From the NCBI GenBank assembly GCA_902789735.1, contig CADAOZ010000002.1, forward strand, positions 1 through 64,000: a stretch of DNA of 64,000 bases, given 5' to 3'. Positions 44,830-53,307 of the stretch are shown here, piece after piece. Below the pieces are notes generated by a model. It made no database searches. It worked only from the letters and a program-made list of their open reading frames with translations, and was not told the DNA's origin. This stretch comes from an uncultured Lachnospiraceae bacterium (GTDB lineage: Bacteria; Bacillota; Clostridia; Lachnospirales; Lachnospiraceae). Every line of letters begins with the position of its first letter. The stretch's first letter is position 1. The position numbers and the translations under genes were made by a program.

Positions 44830-46242
44830 TCAGTCATTCCCCCTGCGCTTCAGCTCCCGGCTGATTTCGGTGATCTTATCCTCTGTAAGGATATAACGGC
44901 GGATAAATATAATCAAGGCTGCCGCCAGCCCGATCATAGGCAGAATGGTCATGGTCATGCGGAGGCCCGCCGCGCTGCCGGCCGAGATCGTGGCCGTGCT
45001 TTCCTCCACATTGTCGCTGCTGATCTGAAAGACCGTCAGGCAGACAGTTGCCAGCATGGCCGCAATACCGGAAGCCAGCTTGACCACAAATGTCTGCATG
45101 GAGAAAATCACGCTCTCATCTCTTCTTCCGTTCTTCAGCTGGCCGTAATCAACGGTATTGGCCAGGAAAATGGTGGTCAGGACGGTCAGGATCCCATTGG
45201 CGGAAAAAACGAAAAAGGCCGGGATGAACAGGACGAACACATTGCCCATGCCGGTAAAGGTGGCGATGGCCAGCAGGATCAGGTAGCCGCAGATCGAGGC
45301 GCACAGGGCCAGGCGGAACATGCGGATGGTATCCATAAAGCGGCGCAGCAGGGGAAAAAGGATCATCATGGACAGGATCTGCATGCCCCCGCCGAACATA
45401 TTAAAAAGGGTATAATTGCTGTACCAGTTTGCCCCGCCGAAATCATACTTGAAGAAATAAATGATCAGGTTGCTGGTGATGTAGAAGGCGCTGTTGACCA
45501 GGACAATGGCGATGACCACGGTCATGGCCTGGTCATTCTCGATCAGGGCCCGGAACATGGCGCCCACCGAAGCGGTCTCCATCTCGACTGTGGATTTTTC
45601 CCTGATGTTGACACAGGTGATGGTAATAAAAAGGATAAAGAGGACGGCTACGCCGATCGACAGGTATTTAAAGCCGTTGCGCTCGATCATTTCCTGGGTC
45701 ACTCCGGAAGCGGACAGTCCGATGGCGCCCAGGGCCGGGACCACCATCATGGTAAAGATCTGGATCAGGGCGCTGCCAACGCCCGCGCAGGATCTTCCCA
45801 GAGCCGAAACATTTTCCCTTTCCGGGCCGGCTTCTGTAAAGGCCGGGACCATAGACCAGTAGGGAATATCCATCATGGTATAGGTCACGCCCCAAAGAAT
45901 ATACATGACCGCGGCCCATGCGACCAGGCCGCCGGCTGTGACCGAAGCCGGCACCGCGAACATCAGAATCAGAAAGACGGAATTGAGCAGGGTGCCGATC
46001 ATCAGCCAGGGGCGGAATTTGCCCCAGCGGGTCCTGGTTTTTGCCACAATGATGCCCATGACCGGGTCATTGAAGGCGTCAAACACCCTGGCGCACAGGA
46101 GAATAACGCCCATATAAATGGCCGGCACATGCAGCAGGTCCTGGTAGTAATACAAAATATAGGTGGCGGACAGGGCATAGACCATGTCCTTGCCCACAGC
46201 GCCCAGTCCATAGGATGCTTTTTCTTTGAATGTCAGCTTCAT
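44830..46242 (-). CDS. GPH-family sugar:cation symporter (MFS)
   Basis: A 470-residue transporter with about twelve membrane segments. The N-terminus MKLTFKEKASYGLGAVGKDM and the segment DAFNDPVMGIIVAKTRTRWGK in parts are typical of the glycoside-pentoside-hexuronide symporters. AAGGGGACATC lies just before the ATG at 46242. The sugar is unknown. It lies between the TPR/SEC-C protein and cysE on one strand; no glycosidase accompanies it, which is unusual for the family. Confidence 0.87.
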   Translation of the reverse strand: MKLTFKEKASYGLGAVGKDMVYALSATYILYYYQDLLHVPAIYMGVILLCARVFDAFNDPVMGIIVAKTRTRWGKFRPWLMIGTLLNSVFLILMFAVPASVTAGGLVAWAAVMYILWGVTYTMMDIPYWSMVPAFTEAGPERENVSALGRSCAGVGSALIQIFTMMVVPALGAIGLSASGVTQEMIERNGFKYLSIGVAVLFILFITITCVNIREKSTVEMETASVGAMFRALIENDQAMTVVIAIVLVNSAFYITSNLIIYFFKYDFGGANWYSNYTLFNMFGGGMQILSMMILFPLLRRFMDTIRMFRLALCASICGYLILLAIATFTGMGNVFVLFIPAFFVFSANGILTVLTTIFLANTVDYGQLKNGRRDESVIFSMQTFVVKLASGIAAMLATVCLTVFQISSDNVEESTATISAGSAAGLRMTMTILPMIGLAAALIIFIRRYILTEDKITEISRELKRRGND

Positions 46243-46325
46243 GATGTCCCCTTCCCGAAAATGTCCTTTATGGACACCGTATGACAAATATCATACCACA
46301 CTTTTCACTTTTCCAGCAGCCCCGC

Positions 46326-47612
46326 TTATTTTTGCAGACCGTGGCATTTTTTATATTTTTTCCCGCTGCCGCAGGGGCAGGGATCGTTGGGACGGATCTT
46401 TTTGTCCCTGCGGATATAGGTGTCTTTCCCGTCAGAGATATAGGCAGGCTGTTTTTTCTGCTTTACCGCCCGCTGATAAGACCGTTCCATGGTATCCTTC
46501 ATCTGCTCCTCTGTGACGGGCCTTTCCATCAGGGGAATCAGGGCCCTTGCTTTCTGGCCAAAGATCTCATCCGGATCTCCGTTCTCCAGCGCCTCGATAA
46601 AGAGGGCGATGCCGGTCCAGGTATGGTGGTAGTTGTTCCGGACATAAGCAAACTCGTCCTTATGGTCCGGATAATATCTGCATACATAGGCCTCATAGGA
46701 TAAGATCTGTATCAGCTGTTCCTTTTCCGTCTGATCGCTCCGGTATCTGCGGGCCTGGGCTGCCGACAGATAACTTTCCATGAAGGCCGTTATGTTTTTG
46801 TCTTCATGATAGAGGTAGGATTCCAGAGCTGTATAGGCTGAAAGCAGGACATCTTTCCCCTCCCGGGTCTGCAGATATTCGCGGCTGTCAATATAAGAGA
46901 CAAAATCCAGGAAATCCATCCGGAACCAGATCCTGTCCAGCAGGCGGCTGAGCAGGACGATGGTAGAGGCCAGGAATTTCTGCCTGGCTTCAGTCATTTC
47001 GATCTTTTCCAGAAATCCTTTAAAGGACTCGAAATCCTCCCGGAAAAGACCGTTATCCAGGACCGCGTCCAGATCCAGCAGATGCTGATAGCTGCCCGCC
47101 AGCATTTCCACCGAAGGGATATGGCCGGACTTCTCATAAGCCAGCACATCCGCCGCGAACATCTCCCGGGCCTGCTCCCGCCGGCCCAGTTTTTCCAGAC
47201 AGTCTCCATAAGTGGAAAAATAATAGGGATAGTAGGTGTCCGGAGGATAGATGGCCTCCAGTTCCCGGACCGCCTGCTGATAGCTGCCGAACGCATGACT
47301 GATCAGGCCCATATACAGATGGGGTTCGTCTTCCTCCGGCAGTTCCCGCAGCAGATCCCGGCACAGTTCCTCCGCTTCCTGCAGATGGCCGCCGGAAAAA
47401 AGGCTGCGCATCCGCAGCAGGCGGAGCTCATCCTGGTAAGGGACTTTTACCAGCACCCCGGATGCCAGTTCCGCCGCCCTGTCAAACTCTCCGTTCCATT
47501 CCGCGTAGAATGCCTGCCGGGCCTCATCCTGGACCGGCAGCGGCATCAGGCCTACGATCTCTTCTATATTTAATGCCACATTGGGATCATTTGTTGTCGC
47601 GGTGGATGACAT
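46326..47612 (-). CDS. TPR-like protein with C-terminal SEC-C zinc motif
   Basis: A 428-residue cytosolic protein. The N-terminal half consists of helical TPR-like repeats (for example AELASGVLVKVPYQDELRLL, LRELPEEDEPHLYMGLI). The C-terminus is a SEC-C motif, [16 protein letters not shown], the same zinc-binding fold as the SecA tail. No enzyme domain is seen. The role is unknown; the SEC-C motif may bind protein or nucleic acid. GGGAGG lies nine bases before the ATG. It follows an unknown membrane protein by 76 bases. Confidence 0.8.
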   Translation of the reverse strand: MSSTATTNDPNVALNIEEIVGLMPLPVQDEARQAFYAEWNGEFDRAAELASGVLVKVPYQDELRLLRMRSLFSGGHLQEAEELCRDLLRELPEEDEPHLYMGLISHAFGSYQQAVRELEAIYPPDTYYPYYFSTYGDCLEKLGRREQAREMFAADVLAYEKSGHIPSVEMLAGSYQHLLDLDAVLDNGLFREDFESFKGFLEKIEMTEARQKFLASTIVLLSRLLDRIWFRMDFLDFVSYIDSREYLQTREGKDVLLSAYTALESYLYHEDKNITAFMESYLSAAQARRYRSDQTEKEQLIQILSYEAYVCRYYPDHKDEFAYVRNNYHHTWTGIALFIEALENGDPDEIFGQKARALIPLMERPVTEEQMKDTMERSYQRAVKQKKQPAYISDGKDTYIRRDKKIRPNDPCPCGSGKKYKKCHGLQK

Positions 47613-47688
47613 GGTCTTCTTCCTCCCTTTGTCATATATCTATACTTCCGCTTTCGCTGCCGGGTATCTGTCCGGGCAGCGGATATTT

Positions 47689-48567
47689 TCATTCCGTTTC
47701 CACAAATAAAGGGGCCAGAATCCCGGTAAACGCTTCTGCCAGAGAGGGTACCGTTTCCAGATAGTAAGCTGCCCTGGCCGGATCCGGGATCAGGGGCGCT
47801 TCCGCCTGCGACCGCTGCAGGATTGCAATGGCTTCCTTCTCTTTTCCCAGAACAGCTGCCGCTGCCAGAAATTCTTTCCATCCGTTCTTTTCCAGCATAG
47901 CCCTGCCGATCCAGCCCCGGTCCAACCGGTCACGGAACAGATTGAGGGTCTGGACCAGGCCGGTCCCTTTTTCCGTAAAGCCGGGTTCCTCTTTCTTTTC
48001 TCCGGTCATGCCGTCTGTCTTTCCATAACCCATATAGCCTTTTCTGCCCATCTCAAACAGGCATTCCCGGCGGATCCTTTCCTCCAGATCCCGGCAGCTG
48101 CCGGTCTGCTGCTCCACCTGTTCCTGCAGGGTATCCGTTTCCAGTGTTTTGCCGCCGGCGGCAATCAGGGCGTCCAGCAGCAGTTTGGCCGCATTGGTAT
48201 GGTAAGGTTCGTTCCTGCCGGGCAGAATGATGCCGTCTGCCTTTCTGCCGTTGCCCCGCAGGCCGGCCGCGTCTCCGCGGCAAAGCCAGTAGAGCAGATA
48301 TGCCCTGACAAAATCTGTGATCCCGGCCGCGGGTTCCATGGCAAAGATATGTTCGGGCGTCAGGTCTGTCTGCCGCATGGTCTCCGCCAGATCTCCGGCC
48401 CTTTTTTCCAGGACAGGATCTTCCCGTTTCCGGACTGTATCATAGGTCTCAAAGGGCTCCTCTGTCAGGACCGGCAGATTCTTCGCGTTTTTCTGCGCCC
48501 TGAAAGCAATAAAAAAGACAGCCGGAAAGGCCGCCAGCAAAAGGACCACTGCAACAAGCCAGTTCAT
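47689..48567 (-). CDS. Membrane-anchored protein of unknown function
   Basis: A 292-residue protein with one N-terminal membrane segment (MNWLVAVVLLLAAFPAVFFI) and a helical, charged remainder. I do not recognise a family. AAGGAAG lies seven bases before the ATG at 48567; a GTG directly upstream is possible. It sits at the head of a minus-strand run with the TPR/SEC-C protein, the GPH transporter and cysE. It and its TPR neighbour may act together, which is inference from order only. Confidence 0.7.
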   Translation of the reverse strand: MNWLVAVVLLLAAFPAVFFIAFRAQKNAKNLPVLTEEPFETYDTVRKREDPVLEKRAGDLAETMRQTDLTPEHIFAMEPAAGITDFVRAYLLYWLCRGDAAGLRGNGRKADGIILPGRNEPYHTNAAKLLLDALIAAGGKTLETDTLQEQVEQQTGSCRDLEERIRRECLFEMGRKGYMGYGKTDGMTGEKKEEPGFTEKGTGLVQTLNLFRDRLDRGWIGRAMLEKNGWKEFLAAAAVLGKEKEAIAILQRSQAEAPLIPDPARAAYYLETVPSLAEAFTGILAPLFVETE

Positions 48568-48693
48568 CACAATTCTTCCTTTCTTATGCTGTTTTCTGTT
48601 ATCTTTCCTTCCTTGCTAAAATATGTTAGATTGTAGCAATACAGAACCGTCCCGGCGGATACCCTGTCATTCTGCGTAAAGGAGCATACTCAT

Positions 48694-49479
48694 ATGGGAC
48701 AGAAAGCAATTTTTTTTGATATTGACGGCACCCTCTGGGATTTCCGGAACCGGATCCCGGACAGCACCCGCCTGGCCATCAGTCAGCTCAGGCAGAAAGG
48801 TCATCTGTGCTTTATCAACAGCGGAAGGACCCGCGGCTTTATCTCCCATCCGCACCTGCTGTCCCTGGGTTTCGACGGCATCGTCTCCGGCTGCGGGACC
48901 ATGATCGAATACAGGGACCGGGTCATCTTCCGCCGGCTGATCGAGCCGGCCCTGGCCGTCAGGACGGTCGATATCATCCGGAAACATCATGTCCGGCCTA
49001 TTCTGGAAGGCCCCCGCTATCTGTATATGGATATGGAGGATTTCGGCAATGATCCCTACGGCCGCAAGCTGATCCGGGAGATCGGAGACGCCCTGAAACC
49101 CCTGACCGCCCTGCGGGGCCGCTGGGAGATCTGTAAGCTGGCCTGCGACGGGACCGGAGGCGATCTGCCCGCCTGCTGCAGGGAGCTGGAACAGGATTTC
49201 AGTATGATCTTCCATAATGACGCGATCGTGGAGATGGTCCCCGCCGGATTCAGCAAAGGGACCGGCATCCTGGAAGTCTGCGCACTGCTCGGCGTCGATC
49301 CCGCCGACACCTACGCTTTCGGCGACGGCCAGAATGATATGGAAATGATCCGGACCGCCGGCCATGGCGTCGCCATGGGCGATGGGACAGACGGGCTAAA
49401 AAGGGCAGCGGACTATATTACGGCTCCCCTGTTCGAGGACGGCGTATACAAAGCCTGCGCCCATTTCGGCCTGCTCTGA
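48694..49479 (+). CDS. Cof-type HAD-superfamily phosphatase
   Basis: A 261-residue HAD IIB hydrolase. The nucleophile motif is FFDIDGTLW, the Thr/Ser motif is INSGRTRGF, and the C-terminal metal-binding motif is AFGDGQNDMEMI. It likely dephosphorylates a sugar phosphate or similar small molecule; the substrate is unknown. AAAGGAG lies nine bases before the ATG. Upstream, TTGCTA and TAGCAA form an inverted repeat at about 48627-48655 that may be an operator or part of a promoter. Confidence 0.88.
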   Translation: MGQKAIFFDIDGTLWDFRNRIPDSTRLAISQLRQKGHLCFINSGRTRGFISHPHLLSLGFDGIVSGCGTMIEYRDRVIFRRLIEPALAVRTVDIIRKHHVRPILEGPRYLYMDMEDFGNDPYGRKLIREIGDALKPLTALRGRWEICKLACDGTGGDLPACCRELEQDFSMIFHNDAIVEMVPAGFSKGTGILEVCALLGVDPADTYAFGDGQNDMEMIRTAGHGVAMGDGTDGLKRAADYITAPLFEDGVYKACAHFGLL

Positions 49480-49495
49480 TCCCCGGTCCCTGCTG

Positions 49496-50563
49496 TCAGT
49501 CCCAGACGATATGGTAATAGCTCAGATTGCCGTTCAGACAATAGCTGAGCATGATCGGTGTCAGAGCTGCCGTTTCCTTTTCAGAAGCGGCAATATAAAT
49601 GGTCCGGGTCTGCCCGGGACTGATCGAAGTATCATTCACCAGTCCGGATCCATCCTCCGCAGTCCCGTAAGCGTCACACACGGTACTGGTATAGTCATCA
49701 TAATAAAAGCGGGCGACCAGATCGGAAAAACGGATTCTGGAGCTTGTACGGTTGGTCACGGACAGCTCTGCGTAATAAAACTTCTGTCCGGCAAAAGGCC
49801 TGACCGTATAGCCCGCCTCCTCTTCTTTGATCTCATTTCCATCGAAGGCACTGACCAGCTTGATGGATACATCCCCGCCGACACTGACCGTCTTGCCGGA
49901 AGAATATTCATCCGCCATGGTCCGCAGCCTGCCGGTATTGTAATCATAGCTGTAGATGCCGTTTTCATTGCCCACAAAGATCTCATATTCCGCTTCCGGC
50001 AGCAGATCCGTACTGATCTCGCAGCGCAGAATATTGGTGCCGTACGTCAGAACGGCAGGCGTTGTAAGGCTGGTATGGTCTCCCCCCTCTTTGGTATACA
50101 GGGTACATGGACTGACTTCTCCGGTCTCCCGGTTGGTAGCTCCCACATATAAGACTTCTGCGGGATCTGTTCCGTCCTTTCCGGTCCATTCCGCCACAAT
50201 ATAAACATCAAAGTAGACCTGGCTGCTGTCTCCCATGGAATAGCTGCCATCCTCACCGGCCGAAGGGAAAACGTCTCTGGTCGTCATGATCTGCTCAACT
50301 GTCATGGTCAGGTCATCGCTGATCGTAAACGTTTTATCGATCCGGCCATCCAGATGTTCCGCATCTTTCACGTCCAGTACCCGGGCCGTGTCTTCTTTTA
50401 TTTCTTCACGGCCGCTGTCTTTGGATGTCTCCTGCTCATCGGCCGTTTCCTGCGTATTCTGCCCGTCATCGTTTCCGCCTCCGGTCCCGCCGCAGGCAGC
50501 CAGCAGCAATACCAGAACCAGCAGAGCTGCCGTCAGACCGGTTACGATACGAAGTCGCTTCAT
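49496..50563 (-). CDS. Lipoprotein of unknown function
   Basis: A 355-residue exported lipoprotein. The signal is MKRLRIVTGLTAALLVLVLLLAACGG, with the lipobox cysteine in LAAC. An Asp/Glu/Thr linker and two beta-rich domains follow; the C-terminal one resembles DUF4352-like extracellular domains (VRPFAGQKFYYAELSVTN, PGQTRTIYIA). CAGGAG lies upstream of the ATG at 50563; the frame continues upstream but that part overlaps a decayed peptidase gene in another frame. It may be transcribed from the promoter at 51043-51071. It converges on the HAD gene with 16 bases between the ends. Confidence 0.78.
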   Translation of the reverse strand: MKRLRIVTGLTAALLVLVLLLAACGGTGGGNDDGQNTQETADEQETSKDSGREEIKEDTARVLDVKDAEHLDGRIDKTFTISDDLTMTVEQIMTTRDVFPSAGEDGSYSMGDSSQVYFDVYIVAEWTGKDGTDPAEVLYVGATNRETGEVSPCTLYTKEGGDHTSLTTPAVLTYGTNILRCEISTDLLPEAEYEIFVGNENGIYSYDYNTGRLRTMADEYSSGKTVSVGGDVSIKLVSAFDGNEIKEEEAGYTVRPFAGQKFYYAELSVTNRTSSRIRFSDLVARFYYDDYTSTVCDAYGTAEDGSGLVNDTSISPGQTRTIYIAASEKETAALTPIMLSYCLNGNLSYYHIVWD

Positions 50564-50675
50564 TTTTATCTCCTGTCCTGCCGGACCTCCTGTTACCTGA
50601 TAAAATGTCCGGCATCCATATATGCATTTTAGCAGATTCTGCCGGAGATGGATACCCGCTGTAAGGGCACGCACC

Positions 50676-50945
50676 CATCCCCGGCATTTCAGAATAAACA
50701 GTTCCCTCGATGGTAAGGGGATCTTCCGGATCGTCCAGGCGATACCGCCAGGCCTCCGTGCGGAAAATCGTCTCGTCTTCCATAAGCAGAGGATGAAAAC
50801 AGCTGTCGGTATAGTAATCCGCCAGTTTCAGCAGCTGGGCTTCTGACATACTGCCGACCGTATATGTCGTACAGCGGTCAAAGGTGGTGGCGTTCATATA
50901 AGTATTATAGGTCTGATACTGCAGACTATAAAACAGCTGCCTGGA
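50676..50945 (-). pseudogene. Remnant of an insulinase-family (M16C) peptidase
   Basis: About 85 codons match the N-terminal part of M16C/PreP-like peptidases: QTYNTYMNATTFDRCTTYTV, YTDSCFHPLLMEDETIFR, EAWRYRLDDPEDPLTIEG, TVYSEM. Homology begins before the ATG at 50897, is interrupted upstream by an in-frame stop, and fades after about 50676. Intact relatives have 900 or more residues, so most of the gene is gone, including the usual HXXEH zinc motif. It lies directly upstream of the lipoprotein gene. The frame continues past 50676, but there it is a shadow of the lipoprotein. Confidence 0.75.
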
Positions 50946-50982
50946 CGGACACCAGCATCATTTCTAAATTTCGTTTTTTCAT
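50926..50982 (-). CDS. Short leader-like open frame at the head of the peptidase relic
   Basis: Eighteen codons, MKKRNLEMMLVSVQAAVL and stop, with GGGAG seven bases before the ATG. It may be the start of the decayed gene before a frameshift, or a chance frame. The peptidase match continues in another frame from about 50945. Confidence 0.35.
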   Translation of the reverse strand: MKKRNLEMMLVSVQAAVL

Positions 50983-51042
50983 ATGGCTCCCATCCCGGAG
51001 TTTATCGTCGTCATTTGAAGGTAACTCATCCAGCTGTAATTC

Positions 51043-51071
51043 ATTATGAGAGTTGTCAAAAGACAAGTCAA
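51043..51071 (-). promoter_or_regulatory. Strong promoter upstream of the peptidase relic and lipoprotein
   Basis: TTGACT (51066-51071) is followed after 17 bases by CATAAT (51043-51048). It survives although the gene it once served is broken. Confidence 0.7.
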
Positions 51072-51162
51072 TATAGTCAAAAAAGAAGAAGAATATTGAA
51101 ATCCGTCCTGTGCATCAAAAGGCGCCGTGAAAAGCCGGCAGTGCAGACAAAGATTTCCGGGC

Positions 51163-51199
51163 ATAAAAAACCCCGCAGGCCGTATGGCTGCAGGGTTTT
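51163..51199 (-). terminator. Terminator of rplM-rpsI
   Basis: ACCCCGCAGGCC (51170-51181) pairs with GGCTGCAGGGT (51186-51196), imperfect in the middle. Six T follow on the minus strand. Confidence 0.85.
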
Positions 51200-51219
51200 T
51201 GTACTTCATTATGTTGTGA

Positions 51220-51615
51220 TCAACGTTTGGAGAACTGGGGTGCACGTCTCGCTCCTTTGAGACCGTACTTCTTTCTCTCTTTCATACGAGGGTCACGGGT
51301 CAGATAGCCGAGCTTCTTCAGGATGGGCCTGTACTCGATGTCCGCTTCGCAAAGCGCTCTGGCGATACCGTGGCGGATCGCGCCTGCCTGACCGGTATAA
51401 CCGCCGCCCTTGACCGTGATCGTGAAATCATACTGATCAGAGGTCTGGGTAGCTACCAGGGGCTGTCTCATGATAACCTTCAGGGTCTCAAGTCCGAAGT
51501 AATCATCAACAGTTCTGCCGTTAATTGTAATATCGCCCTTGCCGGGGGTCATGAAAACACGCGCAACAGAGGATTTTCTTCTGCCTGTGCCGTAATAGGT
51601 TGCTGCCTTAGCCAT
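51220..51615 (-). CDS. rpsI: 30S ribosomal protein S9
   Basis: A 131-residue small-subunit protein. It has the N-terminal [12 protein letters not shown] and the conserved basic C-terminal [17 protein letters not shown], which reaches the P-site tRNA. It follows rplM by 36 bases in the usual rplM-rpsI pair and ends at a strong terminator. Confidence 0.98.
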   Translation of the reverse strand: MAKAATYYGTGRRKSSVARVFMTPGKGDITINGRTVDDYFGLETLKVIMRQPLVATQTSDQYDFTITVKGGGYTGQAGAIRHGIARALCEADIEYRPILKKLGYLTRDPRMKERKKYGLKGARRAPQFSKR

Positions 51616-51651
51616 TTTATATCTCCTTTCGATCTACCAATCCGACTTTAA

Positions 51652-52080
51652 TCAGAAATTCAGTTCTTCGGGCTTCTGTGCCTGATGCTTGTGAGCAGGT
51701 CCTTCATAAACATGAAGCTTGGTGTACATCGCGTCACCGAGTCTGCCCTTGGGAAGCATGCCGCGAACAGCCTTCTCGACAACCTTGACGGGCTTTGTTC
51801 TCATCATCTCACGAAGGGTGGTATACTTGGCGCTTCCGACATACTCGGAATGTCTGAAGTAAATCTTCTGATCCATCTTCTTGCCGCTGACTTTGATCTT
51901 CTCCGCGTTTACGATGATCACATAGTCGCCTGTATCCAGGAAAGGTGTATAATAAGGCTTATTCTTGCCGCGAAGCACTTTCGCTGCTTCAGAAGCAAGA
52001 CGGCCAAGTGTCTTATCTGTAGCGTCAACTACATACCATTTCTTCTCAATCTTGTCTGTGCTGGGAATGTAGGTATTCAT
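51652..52080 (-). CDS. rplM: 50S ribosomal protein L13
   Basis: A 142-residue early-assembly protein of the large subunit. It starts MNTYIPSTDKIEKKWYVV and has GRLASEAAKVLRGKNKPYY. GGAGG lies upstream of the ATG at 52080. The open frame further upstream covers the leader and is not used. It is the first gene of the pair and has a perfect consensus promoter. Confidence 0.98.
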   Translation of the reverse strand: MNTYIPSTDKIEKKWYVVDATDKTLGRLASEAAKVLRGKNKPYYTPFLDTGDYVIIVNAEKIKVSGKKMDQKIYFRHSEYVGSAKYTTLREMMRTKPVKVVEKAVRGMLPKGRLGDAMYTKLHVYEGPAHKHQAQKPEELNF

Positions 52081-52205
52081 TGTATATCCTCCATCTAAAC
52101 TGTGGTAACTGTCTGTATCGGTCGTGCGATTCGCAGTCGGCCTTCGGGTTTCCAAAACCGGGGAGTTTGAGCATGCAAAAAACATGCGGCCCTCAGCCGT
52201 CGCAC
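52081..52205 (-). promoter_or_regulatory. Leader of rplM (candidate L13 autoregulatory leader)
   Basis: About 125 nucleotides between the promoter and rplM, G+C rich with a GCATG-GCATGC type hairpin around 52180-52190. Firmicutes often have an L13-binding leader here; the fold was not confirmed. Confidence 0.45.
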
Positions 52206-52211
52206 CTGATA

Positions 52212-52240
52212 ATTATAAAATAATCATTTTGGAGTGTCAA
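52212..52240 (-). promoter_or_regulatory. Perfect consensus promoter of rplM-rpsI
   Basis: TTGACA (52235-52240), 17 bases, TATAAT (52212-52217). The -35 lies inside the last codons of truA. Confidence 0.92.
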
Positions 52241-53177
52241 CAAAAATTTCAGGGACTTTTCCCCCGTTCTGCGGGGTTTTCTTCAGATCCACCGGCGGAT
52301 CTGCGGGGACGCTGCCGGACCGGGCCCGGCTGCTTTCTTCGGGAAAGATCCTGTAGCTGACCAGGGTCAGTCCTCTGGCAGGCGCTGTCGGTCCGGCCGC
52401 GCGCCGGTCACAGGCGGCCAGGATGGACGGCATATCTTCCGGCCGGATCGCCCCTCTGCCGGCTTCCATCAGGGTACCGGCTATGATCCGGACCATGTTG
52501 TAGAGAAAACCGGTACCGCTGACCCGGATGGAAATGATCCTGGGCATCAGGAGGCTCCGCCGGTTTTTTCCCGCTGCCGCCCGGTCTTCTCCCCTGCTGC
52601 CGTAAAAGCAGCCGCGGATCCCGGCCGGATCCTTCAGCAGCTCTTCTGTCACTGATATCCCCGTTATGGTCCGTACCGTTGTCAGGGCCTGGGAATAAAC
52701 GCTGCAGAAGCTTTTGAAGTCATGGGTACCTGTCAGACAGTCGGCTGCCCTCCGCATCCGTTCTGTATCAAAGGGAGTATAGGAGTAACAGCAGTTACGG
52801 CCATAGACCGGAGAAGGAAAAGGAGCGTTGTAGATCCTGTACTCATAGGTCTTAATGGTCATGCAGTGCCTGGGATGGAAGTCCGGATCCACTTCAAAGG
52901 ATTCCTGGATCTTGACGTCCTCCGGCAGCCTGGTATTCAGAGCCGCCGCGAATTTGTCTCCCGGTATCCGGCTGTCCGTATCAAAGACTGCCAGGTTACA
53001 GAGGGCGTGAACGCCGGCGTCGGTCCTGCTGGCTCCGATCACTTCAATGCGTTCCCCGGTCAGGCTGCCCAGCGCCTGGTTCAGGACGCCCTCCACCGTA
53101 CGGACGCCGCTCTTCTGGGCCTGAAATCCCGCGAAATCTGTGCCGTCATAGGCTGTTACCAATAATACTCGTTTCAT
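52224..53177 (-). CDS. truA: tRNA pseudouridine synthase A
   Basis: Makes pseudouridine at positions 38-40 of tRNA anticodon arms. The 317-residue protein has the catalytic Asp in SRTDAGVHAL, TYEYRIYNAPFPSPV and VSGTGFLYNMVRI. It carries an insert of about 25 residues near 205-225 (GSRGEDRAAAGKNRRS) and a 30-residue tail beyond the usual end, so it is longer than the typical 245-270. Its end contains the rplM promoter. Confidence 0.95.
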   Translation of the reverse strand: MKRVLLVTAYDGTDFAGFQAQKSGVRTVEGVLNQALGSLTGERIEVIGASRTDAGVHALCNLAVFDTDSRIPGDKFAAALNTRLPEDVKIQESFEVDPDFHPRHCMTIKTYEYRIYNAPFPSPVYGRNCCYSYTPFDTERMRRAADCLTGTHDFKSFCSVYSQALTTVRTITGISVTEELLKDPAGIRGCFYGSRGEDRAAAGKNRRSLLMPRIISIRVSGTGFLYNMVRIIAGTLMEAGRGAIRPEDMPSILAACDRRAAGPTAPARGLTLVSYRIFPEESSRARSGSVPADPPVDLKKTPQNGGKVPEIFVDTPK

Positions 53178-53211
53178 TTCTGTCTGTTCCTCGATATCCT
53201 GCTCCCGGATT

Positions 53212-53243
53212 GTAAAAGGGCCGGCAGGATCATGCTGCCGGCC
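53212..53243 (-). terminator. Terminator after ecfT
   Basis: GGCCGGCAG (53219-53227) pairs with CTGCCGGCC (53235-53243). CTTTTA follows on the minus strand, so termination may be partial. Confidence 0.6.
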
Positions 53244-53307
53244 TCCGGGATTTGTTCCTGTATTTTGTTTTGGGGAATCATTCGGGGTAATTTTTATATC
53301 ACCGGGT

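Larger units (their letters stand above)
50564..51219. other. Region between rpsI and the lipoprotein gene with a decayed peptidase
   Basis: About 650 bases. It contains an M16C peptidase relic (50676-50945), a short open frame (50926-50982), a strong promoter on the minus strand (51043-51071) and the terminator of rpsI (51163-51199). The stretch 50564-50675 shows no clear feature. Confidence 0.6.

Noticed and set aside
50979-51245. An 88-codon minus-strand frame between rpsI and the peptidase relic
   Set aside because: It spans the rpsI terminator and the promoter at 51043-51071 and has no ribosome-binding site.
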